A stretch of DNA of 64,000 nt from Reyranella sp. CPCC 100927 (GTDB taxonomy: Bacteria; Pseudomonadota; Alphaproteobacteria; Reyranellales; Reyranellaceae), in contig NZ_VOHA01000006.1 of the NCBI RefSeq assembly GCF_007859315.1, forward strand, positions 186,001 through 250,000. The letters run 5' to 3'. Positions 33,428-43,009 of the stretch are shown piece by piece. Each line of letters starts with the position of its first letter. Position 1 is the stretch's first letter. Under the pieces are notes generated by a model. The model had not been told where the DNA came from. It ran no database searches and saw only the letters and a program-made list of their open reading frames with translations. The translations under genes were made by a program, and so were the position numbers.

Positions 33428-34684
33428 TCAAAAGACGGTGCCATCGCTCTCGATCGCAATTGGCGGTGCACCGCCGGGTCGCCGTTCGGCGGCCAGCCTG
33501 CGGCCCGCAAGCCACGTGCCCCCTTCGAGGACCTTGGCCAGTGGTAGCGTATCCGCATCGAGACCGAGATGGACACGTACGTGCTGCGCGATCTGATCCA
33601 GCAGCAGCACCGTCATCGCCCGCCACTCGACGATGACCTCGTCGCCCGGCGTCCAGGCACGATCGATGATGTCGCGGCGCTTGACGCGCAGCGCGCCGCT
33701 GTCGACGAGCAGACCGCCGTTGCGATACTCCGGCAGTCCGGTAAGCGCATCGAGGTTCGTCACGGCGATGCCGGCTTCCTCGAGCGGCTCGACCAGCGAG
33801 TAGGCGAGCCACTGCGAGAGCTTGTGGAACGGCACCAGACCGTCCGTCAGGTCGCGCGTGCGAACGGCGGGATGACGCCAGACGTCGCCCAGGGGCTGGC
33901 CGGCGATGTCCAGCCGCGACGGCCAGATCGGCGTGAAAGCCTCCAGCAAGGCCGCCAGGATCGCCGCGGCCGGAAGCGCGCCGGCGGTCGCCTGTCCGGC
34001 GAGGTGATCGAACAGATGTCCCGGCCGCGGGTCCCGCGTGCCGAAAAGGTCGGGCCGCGCCAGGACCGCATCGCCCAGGCGGCGCAGCAGGGAGACACGA
34101 CCATCGAGCCCGATCAGCGGATTATGGGCGGCGACCTGAAAGCCGGCGACCAATGCCATCGTCTCGATCCTGCCGAGCGCGTCGGCGTCAACGCGCAGCG
34201 GATCCCGCGGATCGTGGCTGAAGGCGCCGGCGGCGAACATGTCGATCGAAGCGACCGCCAGACCTTCGGAGCGCGCGTAGATGTCGCCGGTTGCCGGTTC
34301 GCGGTAGCGCCAGTCGGGGCCGGCGCCGGCGTCCAGCAGCACCGAAACGATCGTGAGGTCGAACCGCCGCCGCGCCCGCTCCTCGCGGGACACGCCCGCC
34401 GGCAGGCATTGTGCGAGCGCACCCCAGCGATCACGCCCGTTGACTTCGAGGTGCCGCCAGCGGGCATGGAATGGCACGCCACGCACGTCGGGGAAGCGCT
34501 CGCGGGTGACGTCGAGCGTGGCGCGAACCGCCGCTTCCAGCCCATCGTAGTCGAGCGCGAAGTGCGGCGATGCGCCGTTCTCGACGTGGCGCCATATCGC
34601 CTCGGCCCGTTCGCGGATGGCCGTGGGCGTGCGCAGATAAGCAATCGCGGCGGAAGGGGTTGTGCAAAGCGGCGCCGGCGTCAC
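33428..34684 (-). CDS. urc4: URC4/Urg3-family protein (DUF1688), uracil catabolism
   Basis: 418 residues of the DUF1688 (URC4/urg3) family, recognised from features such as ERFPDVRGVPFHARWRHLEV, DGLVPFHKLSQWLAYSLVEP and GLPEYRNGGLLVDSGAL. In the yeast Lachancea kluyveri URC4 is needed for uracil catabolism by the URC pathway but its reaction is not known. Its ATG overlaps the urc1 stop by four bases, so the pair is translationally coupled; upp follows. Confidence 0.85.
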   Translation of the reverse strand: MTPAPLCTTPSAAIAYLRTPTAIRERAEAIWRHVENGASPHFALDYDGLEAAVRATLDVTRERFPDVRGVPFHARWRHLEVNGRDRWGALAQCLPAGVSREERARRRFDLTIVSVLLDAGAGPDWRYREPATGDIYARSEGLAVASIDMFAAGAFSHDPRDPLRVDADALGRIETMALVAGFQVAAHNPLIGLDGRVSLLRRLGDAVLARPDLFGTRDPRPGHLFDHLAGQATAGALPAAAILAALLEAFTPIWPSRLDIAGQPLGDVWRHPAVRTRDLTDGLVPFHKLSQWLAYSLVEPLEEAGIAVTNLDALTGLPEYRNGGLLVDSGALRVKRRDIIDRAWTPGDEVIVEWRAMTVLLLDQIAQHVRVHLGLDADTLPLAKVLEGGTWLAGRRLAAERRPGGAPPIAIESDGTVF

Positions 34685-35979
34685 TCGCTCAGCCCTCGGC
34701 CCTTGGCCTTGGTCAGTTCGGCAGTGTCAGGTTTGCTGGGCGTGAAATAGCCGGCCGCCTTCTTGGCGTCCATCTCGACCTGCGCATCCGGCGGGATCAG
34801 GTCGTCCGGGATCGGCACCTGCTCGACAATCTCGATGCCCTGCGCGCGCAACGCATCCGATTTCATGTTGCTCATCGATGCGAAGCGATCGATGCGCGCG
34901 ATTCCCAGCCAGTGGAACACGTCGGGCATCAACTGCTGGAAGCGCATGTCCTGCACGCCCGCCACGCACTCGGTCCGGGCGAAGTACTGCGCCGCGTTGT
35001 CGCCGCCCTGCTGGCGCTTGCGCGCATTGTAGACCAGGAACTTGGTCACTTCGCCCAGCGCCCGGCCTTCCTTGCGGTTATAGACGACGAGCCCGACGCC
35101 GCCCTGTTGCGCCGTCTCGATGCACATCTCCATGCCGTGCGCCAGGTACGGGCGGCAGGTGCAGATATCGGAGCCGAAGACGTCGGAGCCATTGCACTCG
35201 TCATGGACGCGGCAGGCAATCTTGGTTTCGCTCCGGCCCAGCTGCGCGACGTCGCCGAAGAAATAGAGCGACATGCCGCCGATCGGCGGCAGGAACGCCT
35301 TGAGATCGGATCGGGTCACCAGCTCCGGGTACATGCCGGCGGTCTGCTCGAAGAGCGTGCGGCGCAGCACCGTTTCGGCAACGCCGAAACGCTCGGCCAC
35401 GCCGGGCAGCCACCAGACGGGTTCGATGGCGGCCTTGGTGACCCGCACGTCGCCGTTGGGCAGCAGGATCTGGTTGTCCGGTTTCAGGCGGCCCGCTTCC
35501 ACCGCATCCTTCACCTCCGGCATCGAGACGCGGGCCTTGGTCACGGCGATGGTTGGACGGATGTCCAGCCCGGCGGCCAGCCGGTCCGCGAAGGCCTCGG
35601 TGATGAGGTGGCCCCAGGGATCGAACGACACGATCTTCTGGGGATCGCTCCACTGGGGAAACGGTCCGATCGACGCGGCAGGCGATGTGTCGGTCAGATC
35701 CGGCCGGTGATCCGCCGCCAGGGTTCGCGCCGCGATGGCGAGCGCGCGATAGACCCCGTAGCCGCCGGCATGCACACCGATCGCATTGCGATGCTCGGGA
35801 TGCGTCACCGTGGCCACGATGGGGCCACGCTCGCTCGGGGTGGCAGCACCCCAGTGGATCTCGGATGGTTGGATCGAGCCGCGCGACGGGTGCGATGTCA
35901 GCCTGATGTGGCGATGGGCACGCGGGGCGTTGGAAACCGGAGCGGGAGGCTTGGCGGACGGCGGCAGGGCCGTGGTCAT
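34681..35979 (-). CDS. urc1: GTP cyclohydrolase II-like protein of the uracil catabolic (URC1) type
   Basis: 432 residues. The C-terminal half is a RibA-like GTP cyclohydrolase II domain with zinc cysteines in DECNGSDVFGSDICTC (Cys-x10-Cys-x-Cys) and NRKEGRALGE, where RibA has RQEGRGIGL. The N-terminal ~170 residues are an extension absent from RibA. Coupling with DUF1688 and upp identifies it as the URC1 type, acting on a uracil-derived nucleotide rather than in riboflavin synthesis. Start at 35979 (MTTALPPS); GGAAAG lies just upstream. Confidence 0.85.
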   Translation of the reverse strand: MTTALPPSAKPPAPVSNAPRAHRHIRLTSHPSRGSIQPSEIHWGAATPSERGPIVATVTHPEHRNAIGVHAGGYGVYRALAIAARTLAADHRPDLTDTSPAASIGPFPQWSDPQKIVSFDPWGHLITEAFADRLAAGLDIRPTIAVTKARVSMPEVKDAVEAGRLKPDNQILLPNGDVRVTKAAIEPVWWLPGVAERFGVAETVLRRTLFEQTAGMYPELVTRSDLKAFLPPIGGMSLYFFGDVAQLGRSETKIACRVHDECNGSDVFGSDICTCRPYLAHGMEMCIETAQQGGVGLVVYNRKEGRALGEVTKFLVYNARKRQQGGDNAAQYFARTECVAGVQDMRFQQLMPDVFHWLGIARIDRFASMSNMKSDALRAQGIEIVEQVPIPDDLIPPDAQVEMDAKKAAGYFTPSKPDTAELTKAKGRGLSE

Positions 35980-36158
35980 GGGCTTTCCAGTACGACTACC
36001 TCGGAAAGCGACGCATACTAGCACCCTGTGGACAAATTATGAAGGCGCTTTACCGGTGGCCTGGGGGGCTGGCCATGATGGGCTCGGCAACGATGAAAAC
36101 ACGACCTGTTGCGGTTCGGCTCGCCATGAACCCCAAGGGAATGGTCTGAGGAGGGACA

Positions 36159-39100
36159 ATGGCTGACGGACCAGCGCCCGCCACCGAGGCGGCCGCGATC
36201 GAGGGGCTGCTCGGCGCCTATCCGCTCGACCCGACGGCCAAGGCCAGGGTCCGCGACCGGGCCGTGGCCCTGACGCGGGGCATGCGCGTGGCGCGGCGGC
36301 GCTTCGGCGGCATCGATGAATTCCTGCAGGAATTCGGCCTGACCACCAAGGAGGGCGTGGCGCTGATGTGCCTGGCCGAGGCCCTGCTGCGCATCCCGGA
36401 CGCCGCCACGGCCGACGCCCTGATCGAGGACAAGATCGGCAGCGCCGATTGGGATCGGCATCTGGGACACGCCGAGTCCGTCTTCGTCAATGCCGCGACG
36501 TGGGGGCTGATGCTGACCGGCCGGGTCGTGGCGCTCGACGATCCCGGCAAGCCCTCGACGTTGCTGCGCCGGCTGGTGGCGCGGGCCGGGGAACCGGCGA
36601 TCCGCCTCGCCATGCGCCAGGCCGTGCGCATCCTGGGCCGCCAGTTCGTCATGGGCGAGACCATCGAGGATGCGCTCGACCGTGCGCGCGATCCCGAAAG
36701 TGTCGGCTACCGGCATTCGTTCGACATGCTGGGCGAGGGCGCCCGCACCTTGCGCGATGCCGACGGCTACATGGCGGCTTATGAACAGGCCATCGATGCG
36801 ATCGGTGCCGCCATGCGCGGGCGCGATCCGATCGACGGGCCCGGCATCTCGGTGAAGCTGTCGGCGCTGCATCCGCGCTACGAGGAGGCGCAGCGTCACC
36901 GCGTGATGCGCGAACTGGTGCCACGCATCGCCGCGCTGGCCCGTCGTGCTGCGGCCGTCAACATGTCGCTGACCATCGATGCCGAAGAAGCCGAGCGGCT
37001 CGATCTGTCGCTGGATGTGATCGAGGCCGTGCTGGACGATCGGGCGTTCGGCGGCTGGCAGGGTTTTGGCCTTGCCGTGCAGGCCTACCAGATGCGGGCG
37101 CCTGCCGTGATCGACCGTGTCATCGCCATCGCGCGCACGCGCCGGCGCCGGCTGATGGTACGGCTGGTCAAGGGCGCCTACTGGGACAGCGAAATCAAGA
37201 AAGCCCAGGAACGCGGCTTTGCCGCCTATCCGGTGTTCACGCGCAAGGCCGGTACGGACCTGTCCTATATCGTCTGCGCCGCCAAGCTGCTCGCGGCCCG
37301 CGACGTGCTGTATCCATGCTTCGCGACCCACAACGCGCACACCGTGGCCGCTGTCATCGAACTCGCCGCCGGCAAGGGCAACTACGAATTCCAGCGCCTG
37401 CACGGCATGGGCGAGCCGCTCTATCACCAGCTGGTCGGCCGCGGCAGCCCCGACAACGTGCCGTGCCGCGTCTATGCGCCGGTCGGCACGCACCGCGATC
37501 TGCTGGCCTATCTGGTGCGGCGTCTGCTGGAGAACGGCGCCAACACATCGTTCGTCAACCGGATCGTCGACGAGCATGTCGCCGCCGAGGACCTGGTGCG
37601 CGATCCGGCGGAAGTCATGGCGCGCCACGCCGCCAAGCCGCATCCGCGTATCCCGCTGCCGATCGACATGTTCCGCCCCGCGCGCGCCAACTCTGCCGGC
37701 CTCGATCTCTCGGACCGCGGCGTGACGGACACCATGCTGGCCGCGATGCAGACAGCGGCGCGTGCATCCTGGCGCGCGGCACCCCTCGTTCAGGGCGCGG
37801 CCGCCGGCGGCCGTGCACGTGAGGTCCATGATCCGGCCAATCTCGATCGGGTGATCGGCACGGTGATCGATGCCGATGCCAGTACCGTCGATGCGGCGCA
37901 TCGGGCCGCGGCGGCCGGTTTCCGCGATTGGGTGCGCGTGCCGGTGGCAGAGCGCGCGGCGGCCCTGGATCGTGCCGCCGACCTGATCGAGGCCGAGCGT
38001 ACCGACCTGATGACGCTGATCGCGCGCGAGGCCGGCAGGACGGTTCCCGATGCGCTGTCCGAGGTGCGCGAGGCCGCCGATTTCTGCCGCTACTATGCCG
38101 CCGAAGCGCGCCGCCTGTTCGCGGCGCCGGCCGAATTGCCGGGGCCGACCGGCGAACGCAACACGCTGGCGCTGCACGGACGCGGCGCGTTCGCCTGCAT
38201 CAGCCCGTGGAATTTTCCGCTCGCCATCTTCACCGGACAGATCGCCGCGGCGCTGGTCGCCGGCAATGCCGTTCTCGCCAAGCCGGCCGAGCAGACACCG
38301 CTGATCGCGGCGCGTGCCGTGGCGCTGCTGCATCGCGCCGGCGTGCCGACCGCGGCCCTGCACCTGCTGCCGGGCGACGGTACCGTGGGCGCCGCGATCT
38401 GCGATGACGCGCGAACGGCCGGCGTTGCTTTCACCGGTTCGGTCGAGACCGCGTGGGCCATCAACCGCGGGCTGGCGGCCCGGCGCGCGGCGATCGTGCC
38501 GCTGATCGCCGAGACCGGCGGCCAGAACGCGATGCTGGTCGATTCGTCGGCGCTGCCGGAGCAGGTGGTAGACGATGCGATCACCAGCGCCTTCCGCTCG
38601 GCCGGGCAACGCTGCTCGGCCTTGCGCGTGCTGTTCGTGCAGGAAGACGTGGCCGACCGCGTCATCGAAATGATCGCCGGCGCCGCGCGCGAACTCGTCG
38701 TCGGCGATCCGATGGACCTCGCCACCGATGTCGGGCCCGTGATCGACGCCGAGAGCAGGACGGCATTGGAGGCGCATGTGGCGCGCATGGCGCGCGAGGC
38801 CAGGCTTGTTGCCGAAACGCCGTTGCCGTCAAACCTGCCGCGCGGGCATTGGTTCGCGCCGCGCGCCTACGAGATCGATTCGCTGTCGCGCCTGACCGGC
38901 GAGGTGTTCGGACCGGTGCTGCACATCGTGCGCTATGCCGCCGGGCGGCTCGATGCCGTGCTGGAGACCATCGAGGCGACAGGCTTCGGCCTGACCCTGG
39001 GGGTGCACAGCCGCATCGATCGCACGGTCGAGACCATCGTCAACCGCCTGCCGGTCGGCAACGCCTACGTCAACCGCAACATGATCGGCGCCGTCGTCGG

Positions 39101-39254
39101 CGTGCAGCCGTTCGGCGGCCAGGGACTGAGCGGCACCGGCCCCAAGGCCGGCGGCCCGCACTACCTGCCGCGCTTCGCGACCGAGCGCACGCTCTCGATC
39201 AACACCGCCGCGGCCGGCGGCAACGCCACGCTGGTGTCCTTGGGCGAGGGGTAG
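36159..39254 (+). CDS. putA: Bifunctional proline dehydrogenase / L-glutamate gamma-semialdehyde dehydrogenase
   Basis: 1031 residues. Oxidises proline to glutamate in two steps. N-terminal helical arm, then the FAD TIM-barrel PRODH (about 190-480) with DAEEAERLDLSLDV, RLVKGAYWDSEIKKAQERG and YEFQRLHGMGEPLYHQL. Then the NAD aldehyde dehydrogenase (about 560-1010) with SPWNFPLAIFTGQ, LIAETGGQNAM and catalytic C819 in GQRCSALRV. The ribbon-helix-helix DNA-binding domain of E. coli-type PutA is absent, so it is enzymatic only. It diverges from urc1; the 180-base gap between must hold both promoters. Confidence 0.96.
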   Translation: MADGPAPATEAAAIEGLLGAYPLDPTAKARVRDRAVALTRGMRVARRRFGGIDEFLQEFGLTTKEGVALMCLAEALLRIPDAATADALIEDKIGSADWDRHLGHAESVFVNAATWGLMLTGRVVALDDPGKPSTLLRRLVARAGEPAIRLAMRQAVRILGRQFVMGETIEDALDRARDPESVGYRHSFDMLGEGARTLRDADGYMAAYEQAIDAIGAAMRGRDPIDGPGISVKLSALHPRYEEAQRHRVMRELVPRIAALARRAAAVNMSLTIDAEEAERLDLSLDVIEAVLDDRAFGGWQGFGLAVQAYQMRAPAVIDRVIAIARTRRRRLMVRLVKGAYWDSEIKKAQERGFAAYPVFTRKAGTDLSYIVCAAKLLAARDVLYPCFATHNAHTVAAVIELAAGKGNYEFQRLHGMGEPLYHQLVGRGSPDNVPCRVYAPVGTHRDLLAYLVRRLLENGANTSFVNRIVDEHVAAEDLVRDPAEVMARHAAKPHPRIPLPIDMFRPARANSAGLDLSDRGVTDTMLAAMQTAARASWRAAPLVQGAAAGGRAREVHDPANLDRVIGTVIDADASTVDAAHRAAAAGFRDWVRVPVAERAAALDRAADLIEAERTDLMTLIAREAGRTVPDALSEVREAADFCRYYAAEARRLFAAPAELPGPTGERNTLALHGRGAFACISPWNFPLAIFTGQIAAALVAGNAVLAKPAEQTPLIAARAVALLHRAGVPTAALHLLPGDGTVGAAICDDARTAGVAFTGSVETAWAINRGLAARRAAIVPLIAETGGQNAMLVDSSALPEQVVDDAITSAFRSAGQRCSALRVLFVQEDVADRVIEMIAGAARELVVGDPMDLATDVGPVIDAESRTALEAHVARMAREARLVAETPLPSNLPRGHWFAPRAYEIDSLSRLTGEVFGPVLHIVRYAAGRLDAVLETIEATGFGLTLGVHSRIDRTVETIVNRLPVGNAYVNRNMIGAVVGVQPFGGQGLSGTGPKAGGPHYLPRFATERTLSINTAAAGGNATLVSLGEG

Positions 39255-39286
39255 TACCGACTATCGCTAGAGTGTGACTCAGGATC

Positions 39287-39372
39287 GTCATCCCGAGCGC
39301 AGCGAGGGATCTTCTGAAAGTGACGCACGGATGCGCCTGCGTCGAAAGATCCCTCGCTGCGCTCGGGATGAC
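39287..39372. repeat. Dispersed palindromic repeat, copy C
   Basis: Arms GTCATCCCGAGCGCAGCGAG... at 39287-39312 and its reverse complement at 39347-39372, perfect over 26 bases. Lies between putA and the convergent oxidase. Confidence 0.88.
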
Positions 39373-39408
39373 AGCTGTATCAGGGACGCGTGATTCCGGG
39401 TACTAGGC

Positions 39409-40542
39409 CTACCGCAATCGTGCCGGGCTCAACGTCGCCTCGGTGACATCCAAGGCCTTGATGTCGTCGGGCATGCCTTTGCCGGCGGCCAGCGCCGCCG
39501 AGATGCGGCCCATCGCGGGGGCGCTCTGGATACCGTAGCCGCCCTGGCCGGCGAGCCAGAAGAAGCCCTCGGCGTCGCTGTCGTAGCCGACGACGAAGGT
39601 CTTGTCGGCGACGAAGCTGCGCAGGCCCGCCCACTTGTTTTTGATGCGGGTGATGCGCAGCGTCGATGCGGCTTCGATGCGCTCGACCGCGATGGCGATA
39701 TCGATTTCTTCCGGTTGCGCATCGCAGGGCGGGCTCGGGGTTTCGTCCGCCGGCGAGCCGAGGAACTGGCCCACTTCAGGCTTGAAGTAGAACGTCTCGC
39801 CGATGTCGACCACGGCCGGCAATCCATGAATGTCGACGCCCTGCGGCGCGTCGAACGTGAACGCCGTGCGCCGCTTGGGCACCAGGCCGACCGGCCTGAC
39901 GCCGGCCAATGCCGCCAACTCGTCGCACCAGGCGCCGGCAGCGTTGATCACGCTGGTCGCGATGACCTGGTCGCCGCCGCGCAGGTCCAGCTGCCACTTG
40001 CCGCCCTTGCGGGCGACGCCGACGATCTCGGCCTTCAGTCGCAGGACGGCCCCCTTGGCGCGCGCCCCCTTCAGGAACCCGCCGTGGATGGCGGCGACGT
40101 CCATGTCCTCGGCGTCGGGTTCATAGACGCCGCTGTCGACCATGTCAGGATTGAGCAGGGGCAGCAGACCCAGGGCCTCGGTCTTGTCGGCGCGGCGCAC
40201 GGTCGAGACCAGGCTGTGGAATTCCCGATAGGCCTGGTCCAGGGCGTCGTTCTCGGCTGCCGTGCCGATGAACAGGACGCCGCGCGGGCTGAGCAGCGGG
40301 ACGTCGGCGAAGCCGGCCGGCGGCTGGCGGTAGAAGCTGCCGCTGGCCACCGTGATGGCACGGATGGCATCGTTGCCGTAGGTCTCGCTGTAGAGCGCTG
40401 CAGATCGGCCGGTCGTGTGGTAGGCCGCGACGTGCTCGCGCTCGAGAATCGCCACGGTTCCGGCGCCGGCCAGGAAATAGGCACACGACACGCCGGCGAT
40501 GCCGGCGCCGACGATGGCGAACTCGACTTCCGTAATGCTCAT
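39409..40542 (-). CDS. FAD-dependent glycine/D-amino acid oxidase-like protein (DAO family)
   Basis: 377 residues. FAD dinucleotide motif VGAGIAGVSCAYFLAGAG at the N-terminus, TTGRSAALYSETYG, VINAAGAWCDELAALAG in the middle, and the C-terminal FAD-binding VVGYDSDAEGFFWLAGQGGYGIQSAPAMG. DadA/ThiO-type; substrate not determinable. Start at 40542 (MSITEVE) with GGGAG upstream. Next to putA, so an amino-acid substrate is plausible. Confidence 0.85.
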   Translation of the reverse strand: MSITEVEFAIVGAGIAGVSCAYFLAGAGTVAILEREHVAAYHTTGRSAALYSETYGNDAIRAITVASGSFYRQPPAGFADVPLLSPRGVLFIGTAAENDALDQAYREFHSLVSTVRRADKTEALGLLPLLNPDMVDSGVYEPDAEDMDVAAIHGGFLKGARAKGAVLRLKAEIVGVARKGGKWQLDLRGGDQVIATSVINAAGAWCDELAALAGVRPVGLVPKRRTAFTFDAPQGVDIHGLPAVVDIGETFYFKPEVGQFLGSPADETPSPPCDAQPEEIDIAIAVERIEAASTLRITRIKNKWAGLRSFVADKTFVVGYDSDAEGFFWLAGQGGYGIQSAPAMGRISAALAAGKGMPDDIKALDVTEATLSPARLR

Positions 40543-40676
40543 TCTGGCTCCCACAGCGCGCCGCGTGGTGCGCACTATGGCAAGTGCCATGCCAGCGGCG
40601 CAACGGCGGATGGAAGCCGACGAGGGTTTTCTCCGGACGTTGCCCGTGCCATCGTCGGACCCGACGGAGTCATGGC

Positions 40677-42197
40677 ATGAATATCGCGAATCTGTTGATC
40701 AAGTCGGCGCAGGCGTTTCCGGACTACGTGGCGTTGGCCAAAGGGGAAACGCCGCACCTGACCTATCGCAACCTGCTGCGCAAGGTGTCGGTGATGGCCA
40801 CGCACCTGCGGCACAGGCTGACACTACAGCCCGGCGACCGCGTCGCTTTTGCCATGACCAACGGCGTCGAGGCGATCGAGATCATGTACGCGATCTGGCA
40901 CGCGGGCCTGGTGGCCGTGCCGATGAACGCCAAGCTGCACCCGCGCGAGTTCGCGTTCATCCTGCAGAACGCGGGCGCGCGCGTCTGTGTCGTCACGCCC
41001 GATCTTGCCGAGAGCATCGCCGCCATCAAGGCCGATTGTCCGGCGCTGGAACGCATCATCGACGTCACGACGCGCGACTATTCGTTCATGGCCGTGGGTG
41101 ATCCGCTGCCGGCCGCCATGACGGCGCCGACCGATCCGGCCTGGCTGTTCTACACTTCTGGCACGACGGGCCGGCCCAAGGGGGCGACGCTGTCGCACCG
41201 CAATCTGTTGGCCATGACGCTGAACTACTACGCCGACATCGATCGGCCGGAACCCGGCGGATCGATCCTGCATGTGGCGCCGATCAGCCACGGTTCCGGC
41301 TTGTGGAATTTTCCCGTGCTGGCGCGCGGCGGCGTGCAGGTGTTTCCCGACAGCGGCCGCTACGACGTGCCGGAAACGGTCGGCCTCCTGCGGCGCTGGC
41401 CCGATGCCACGATCTTCCTGGCACCCACCATGGTGAAGCGGCTGATCGATCATCCCGCGGCCGCCGACATCACGCCGGGACAGATCCGCACGATCACGTA
41501 CGGCGGCGCGCCGATGTATGTCAGCGATCTCAAGACGTCGCTGGACATGCTGGGCAACGTGATGGTGCAGCTCTACGGCCAGGGCGAGAGCCCGATGACC
41601 ATCACCCATCTCAGCCGGGCCGAGCATGCCAACCGCGACCATCCACGGTGGGAGCCGCGGCTGGCATCGGCCGGGCTGCCCGACTCCTGTGTCGAGGTGC
41701 GCGTGGTCGACGAGGCCGGCACGCCCATGCCCACGGGCGAGGTTGGCGAGATCATCGTGCGCGGCGAGACGGTGATGTCGGGCTACTGGCAGAACGACGC
41801 GGCCACGGCCAAATCCCTGCGCGACGGCTGGTTGTGGACCGGCGATGTCGGCTGCTTCGACGAGGACGGGTTCCTCACATTGAAGGACCGTTCCAAGGAC
41901 ATGATCATCTCGGGCGGATCCAACATCTATCCGCGCGAGATCGAGGATGTCCTGAACACGCATCCCGCCGTGCAGGAATGTTCGGTCATCGGCCGTCCGC
42001 ATGCCGAGTGGGGCGAGGAGGCGGTGGCCTTCGTGGTGGTGCGCGAGGGCCAACGGATCACCGGAGCCGAGCTGGACACGCTCTGCCTGGAGAACATCGC
42101 CCGCTACAAGCGGCCCAAGGACTACAAGTTCGTCGCGGCGCTGCCCAAGAACAACTACGGGAAAATATTGAAGACCGAGTTGCGGAAGCTGGTATAG
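40677..42197 (+). CDS. AMP-dependent acyl-CoA ligase
   Basis: 506 residues, ANL superfamily. P-loop [30 protein letters not shown] (A5); [27 protein letters not shown] (A7/A8 hinge); [14 protein letters not shown]; and the catalytic Lys in [11 protein letters not shown]. Activates a carboxylic acid as its CoA thioester. Acid unknown; it could supply alicyclic or fatty acids. An SDR and MFS exporter follow on the same strand. Confidence 0.9.
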   Translation: MNIANLLIKSAQAFPDYVALAKGETPHLTYRNLLRKVSVMATHLRHRLTLQPGDRVAFAMTNGVEAIEIMYAIWHAGLVAVPMNAKLHPREFAFILQNAGARVCVVTPDLAESIAAIKADCPALERIIDVTTRDYSFMAVGDPLPAAMTAPTDPAWLFYTSGTTGRPKGATLSHRNLLAMTLNYYADIDRPEPGGSILHVAPISHGSGLWNFPVLARGGVQVFPDSGRYDVPETVGLLRRWPDATIFLAPTMVKRLIDHPAAADITPGQIRTITYGGAPMYVSDLKTSLDMLGNVMVQLYGQGESPMTITHLSRAEHANRDHPRWEPRLASAGLPDSCVEVRVVDEAGTPMPTGEVGEIIVRGETVMSGYWQNDAATAKSLRDGWLWTGDVGCFDEDGFLTLKDRSKDMIISGGSNIYPREIEDVLNTHPAVQECSVIGRPHAEWGEEAVAFVVVREGQRITGAELDTLCLENIARYKRPKDYKFVAALPKNNYGKILKTELRKLV

Positions 42198-42235
42198 CTG
42201 GCCCAACCCCAATTCAACGATGTGAGGAGATGCCC

Positions 42236-42985
42236 ATGCCCAGGATTGCGCTCATCACCGGTGCCGGCACCGGTGTCGGCAAGGCGGCTGCGCTGGCGCT
42301 GGCCAAGGAAGACTATTCCCTCGTGCTGACCGGTCGTCGCAAGGAGCCGCTGGAGGAGGTCGCGGCGGCAGCCCAGGCATCCGGCGCCAAGACCCTGGTG
42401 ATCCCGGCCGACGTCGGTGATCCGGCGCAGGTCAAGGCGCTGTTCGCCAAGACCAAGGAAGCCTTCGGTCGGCTGGACCTGCTGTTCAACAATGCCGGCA
42501 TGGGCGCGCCGGCCGTGCCGATGGATCAGCTCCCCGTCGAGCAGTGGAAGGCCGTGGTCGACGTCAACCTCACCGGCTCGTTCCTGTGCGCGCAGGAGGC
42601 GATGCGCCTGATGAAGGAGCAGACGCCGCAGGGCGGGCGCATCATCAACAACGGCTCGATCTCGGCCCATGCGCCGCGGCCCAACTCGGTCGCCTACACC
42701 GCCACCAAGCACGCCATCACCGGGCTGACCAAGTGCATCGCGCTCGATGGCCGTCCGTTCGACATCGCCTGCGGTCAGATCGATATCGGCAACGCCTTGA
42801 CGCCGCTGGCGGCGCGCATGACGCAGGGCGTGCCGCAGGCTGACGGCTCGGTGCGGGCGGAGCCGGTCATGGACGTCGAGTCCGTCGGCCGCACCATCGT
42901 CTACATGGCGACGTTGCCGCCCGATGCCAACGCGTTGTTCGTGACCGTGATGGCGACCAAGATGCCGTTCGTCGGCCGGGGCTGA
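42236..42985 (+). CDS. SDR-family oxidoreductase
   Basis: 249 residues. Cofactor loop [25 protein letters not shown], and catalytic Tyr-x3-Lys in [11 protein letters not shown]. Resembles classical NADP(H)-linked SDRs, with an atypical end ([18 protein letters not shown]). ATG 42236 is chosen over 42230 because GAGGAG ends right before the latter. 38 bases after the ligase gene; probably same operon. Confidence 0.85.
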   Translation: MPRIALITGAGTGVGKAAALALAKEDYSLVLTGRRKEPLEEVAAAAQASGAKTLVIPADVGDPAQVKALFAKTKEAFGRLDLLFNNAGMGAPAVPMDQLPVEQWKAVVDVNLTGSFLCAQEAMRLMKEQTPQGGRIINNGSISAHAPRPNSVAYTATKHAITGLTKCIALDGRPFDIACGQIDIGNALTPLAARMTQGVPQADGSVRAEPVMDVESVGRTIVYMATLPPDANALFVTVMATKMPFVGRG

Positions 42986-43009
42986 GCGCCGCGAACCCCG
43001 CGGCGCGCC

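Noticed and set aside
34681-35979. Riboflavin-synthesis ribA
   Set aside because: The zinc cysteines are present, but the N-terminal extension, the altered NRKEGRALGE segment and the coupling to DUF1688 and upp point to URC1.
36018-38777. A 919-codon open frame antisense to putA
   Set aside because: GC-rich coding DNA leaves stop-free shadows; the translation is rich in Arg, His and Gly with no domain, and putA on the other strand is unmistakable.
39287-39372. Insertion sequence or MITE relic
   Set aside because: No transposase and no target-site duplication could be recognised; the copies are short palindromes, so they are listed as dispersed repeats instead.
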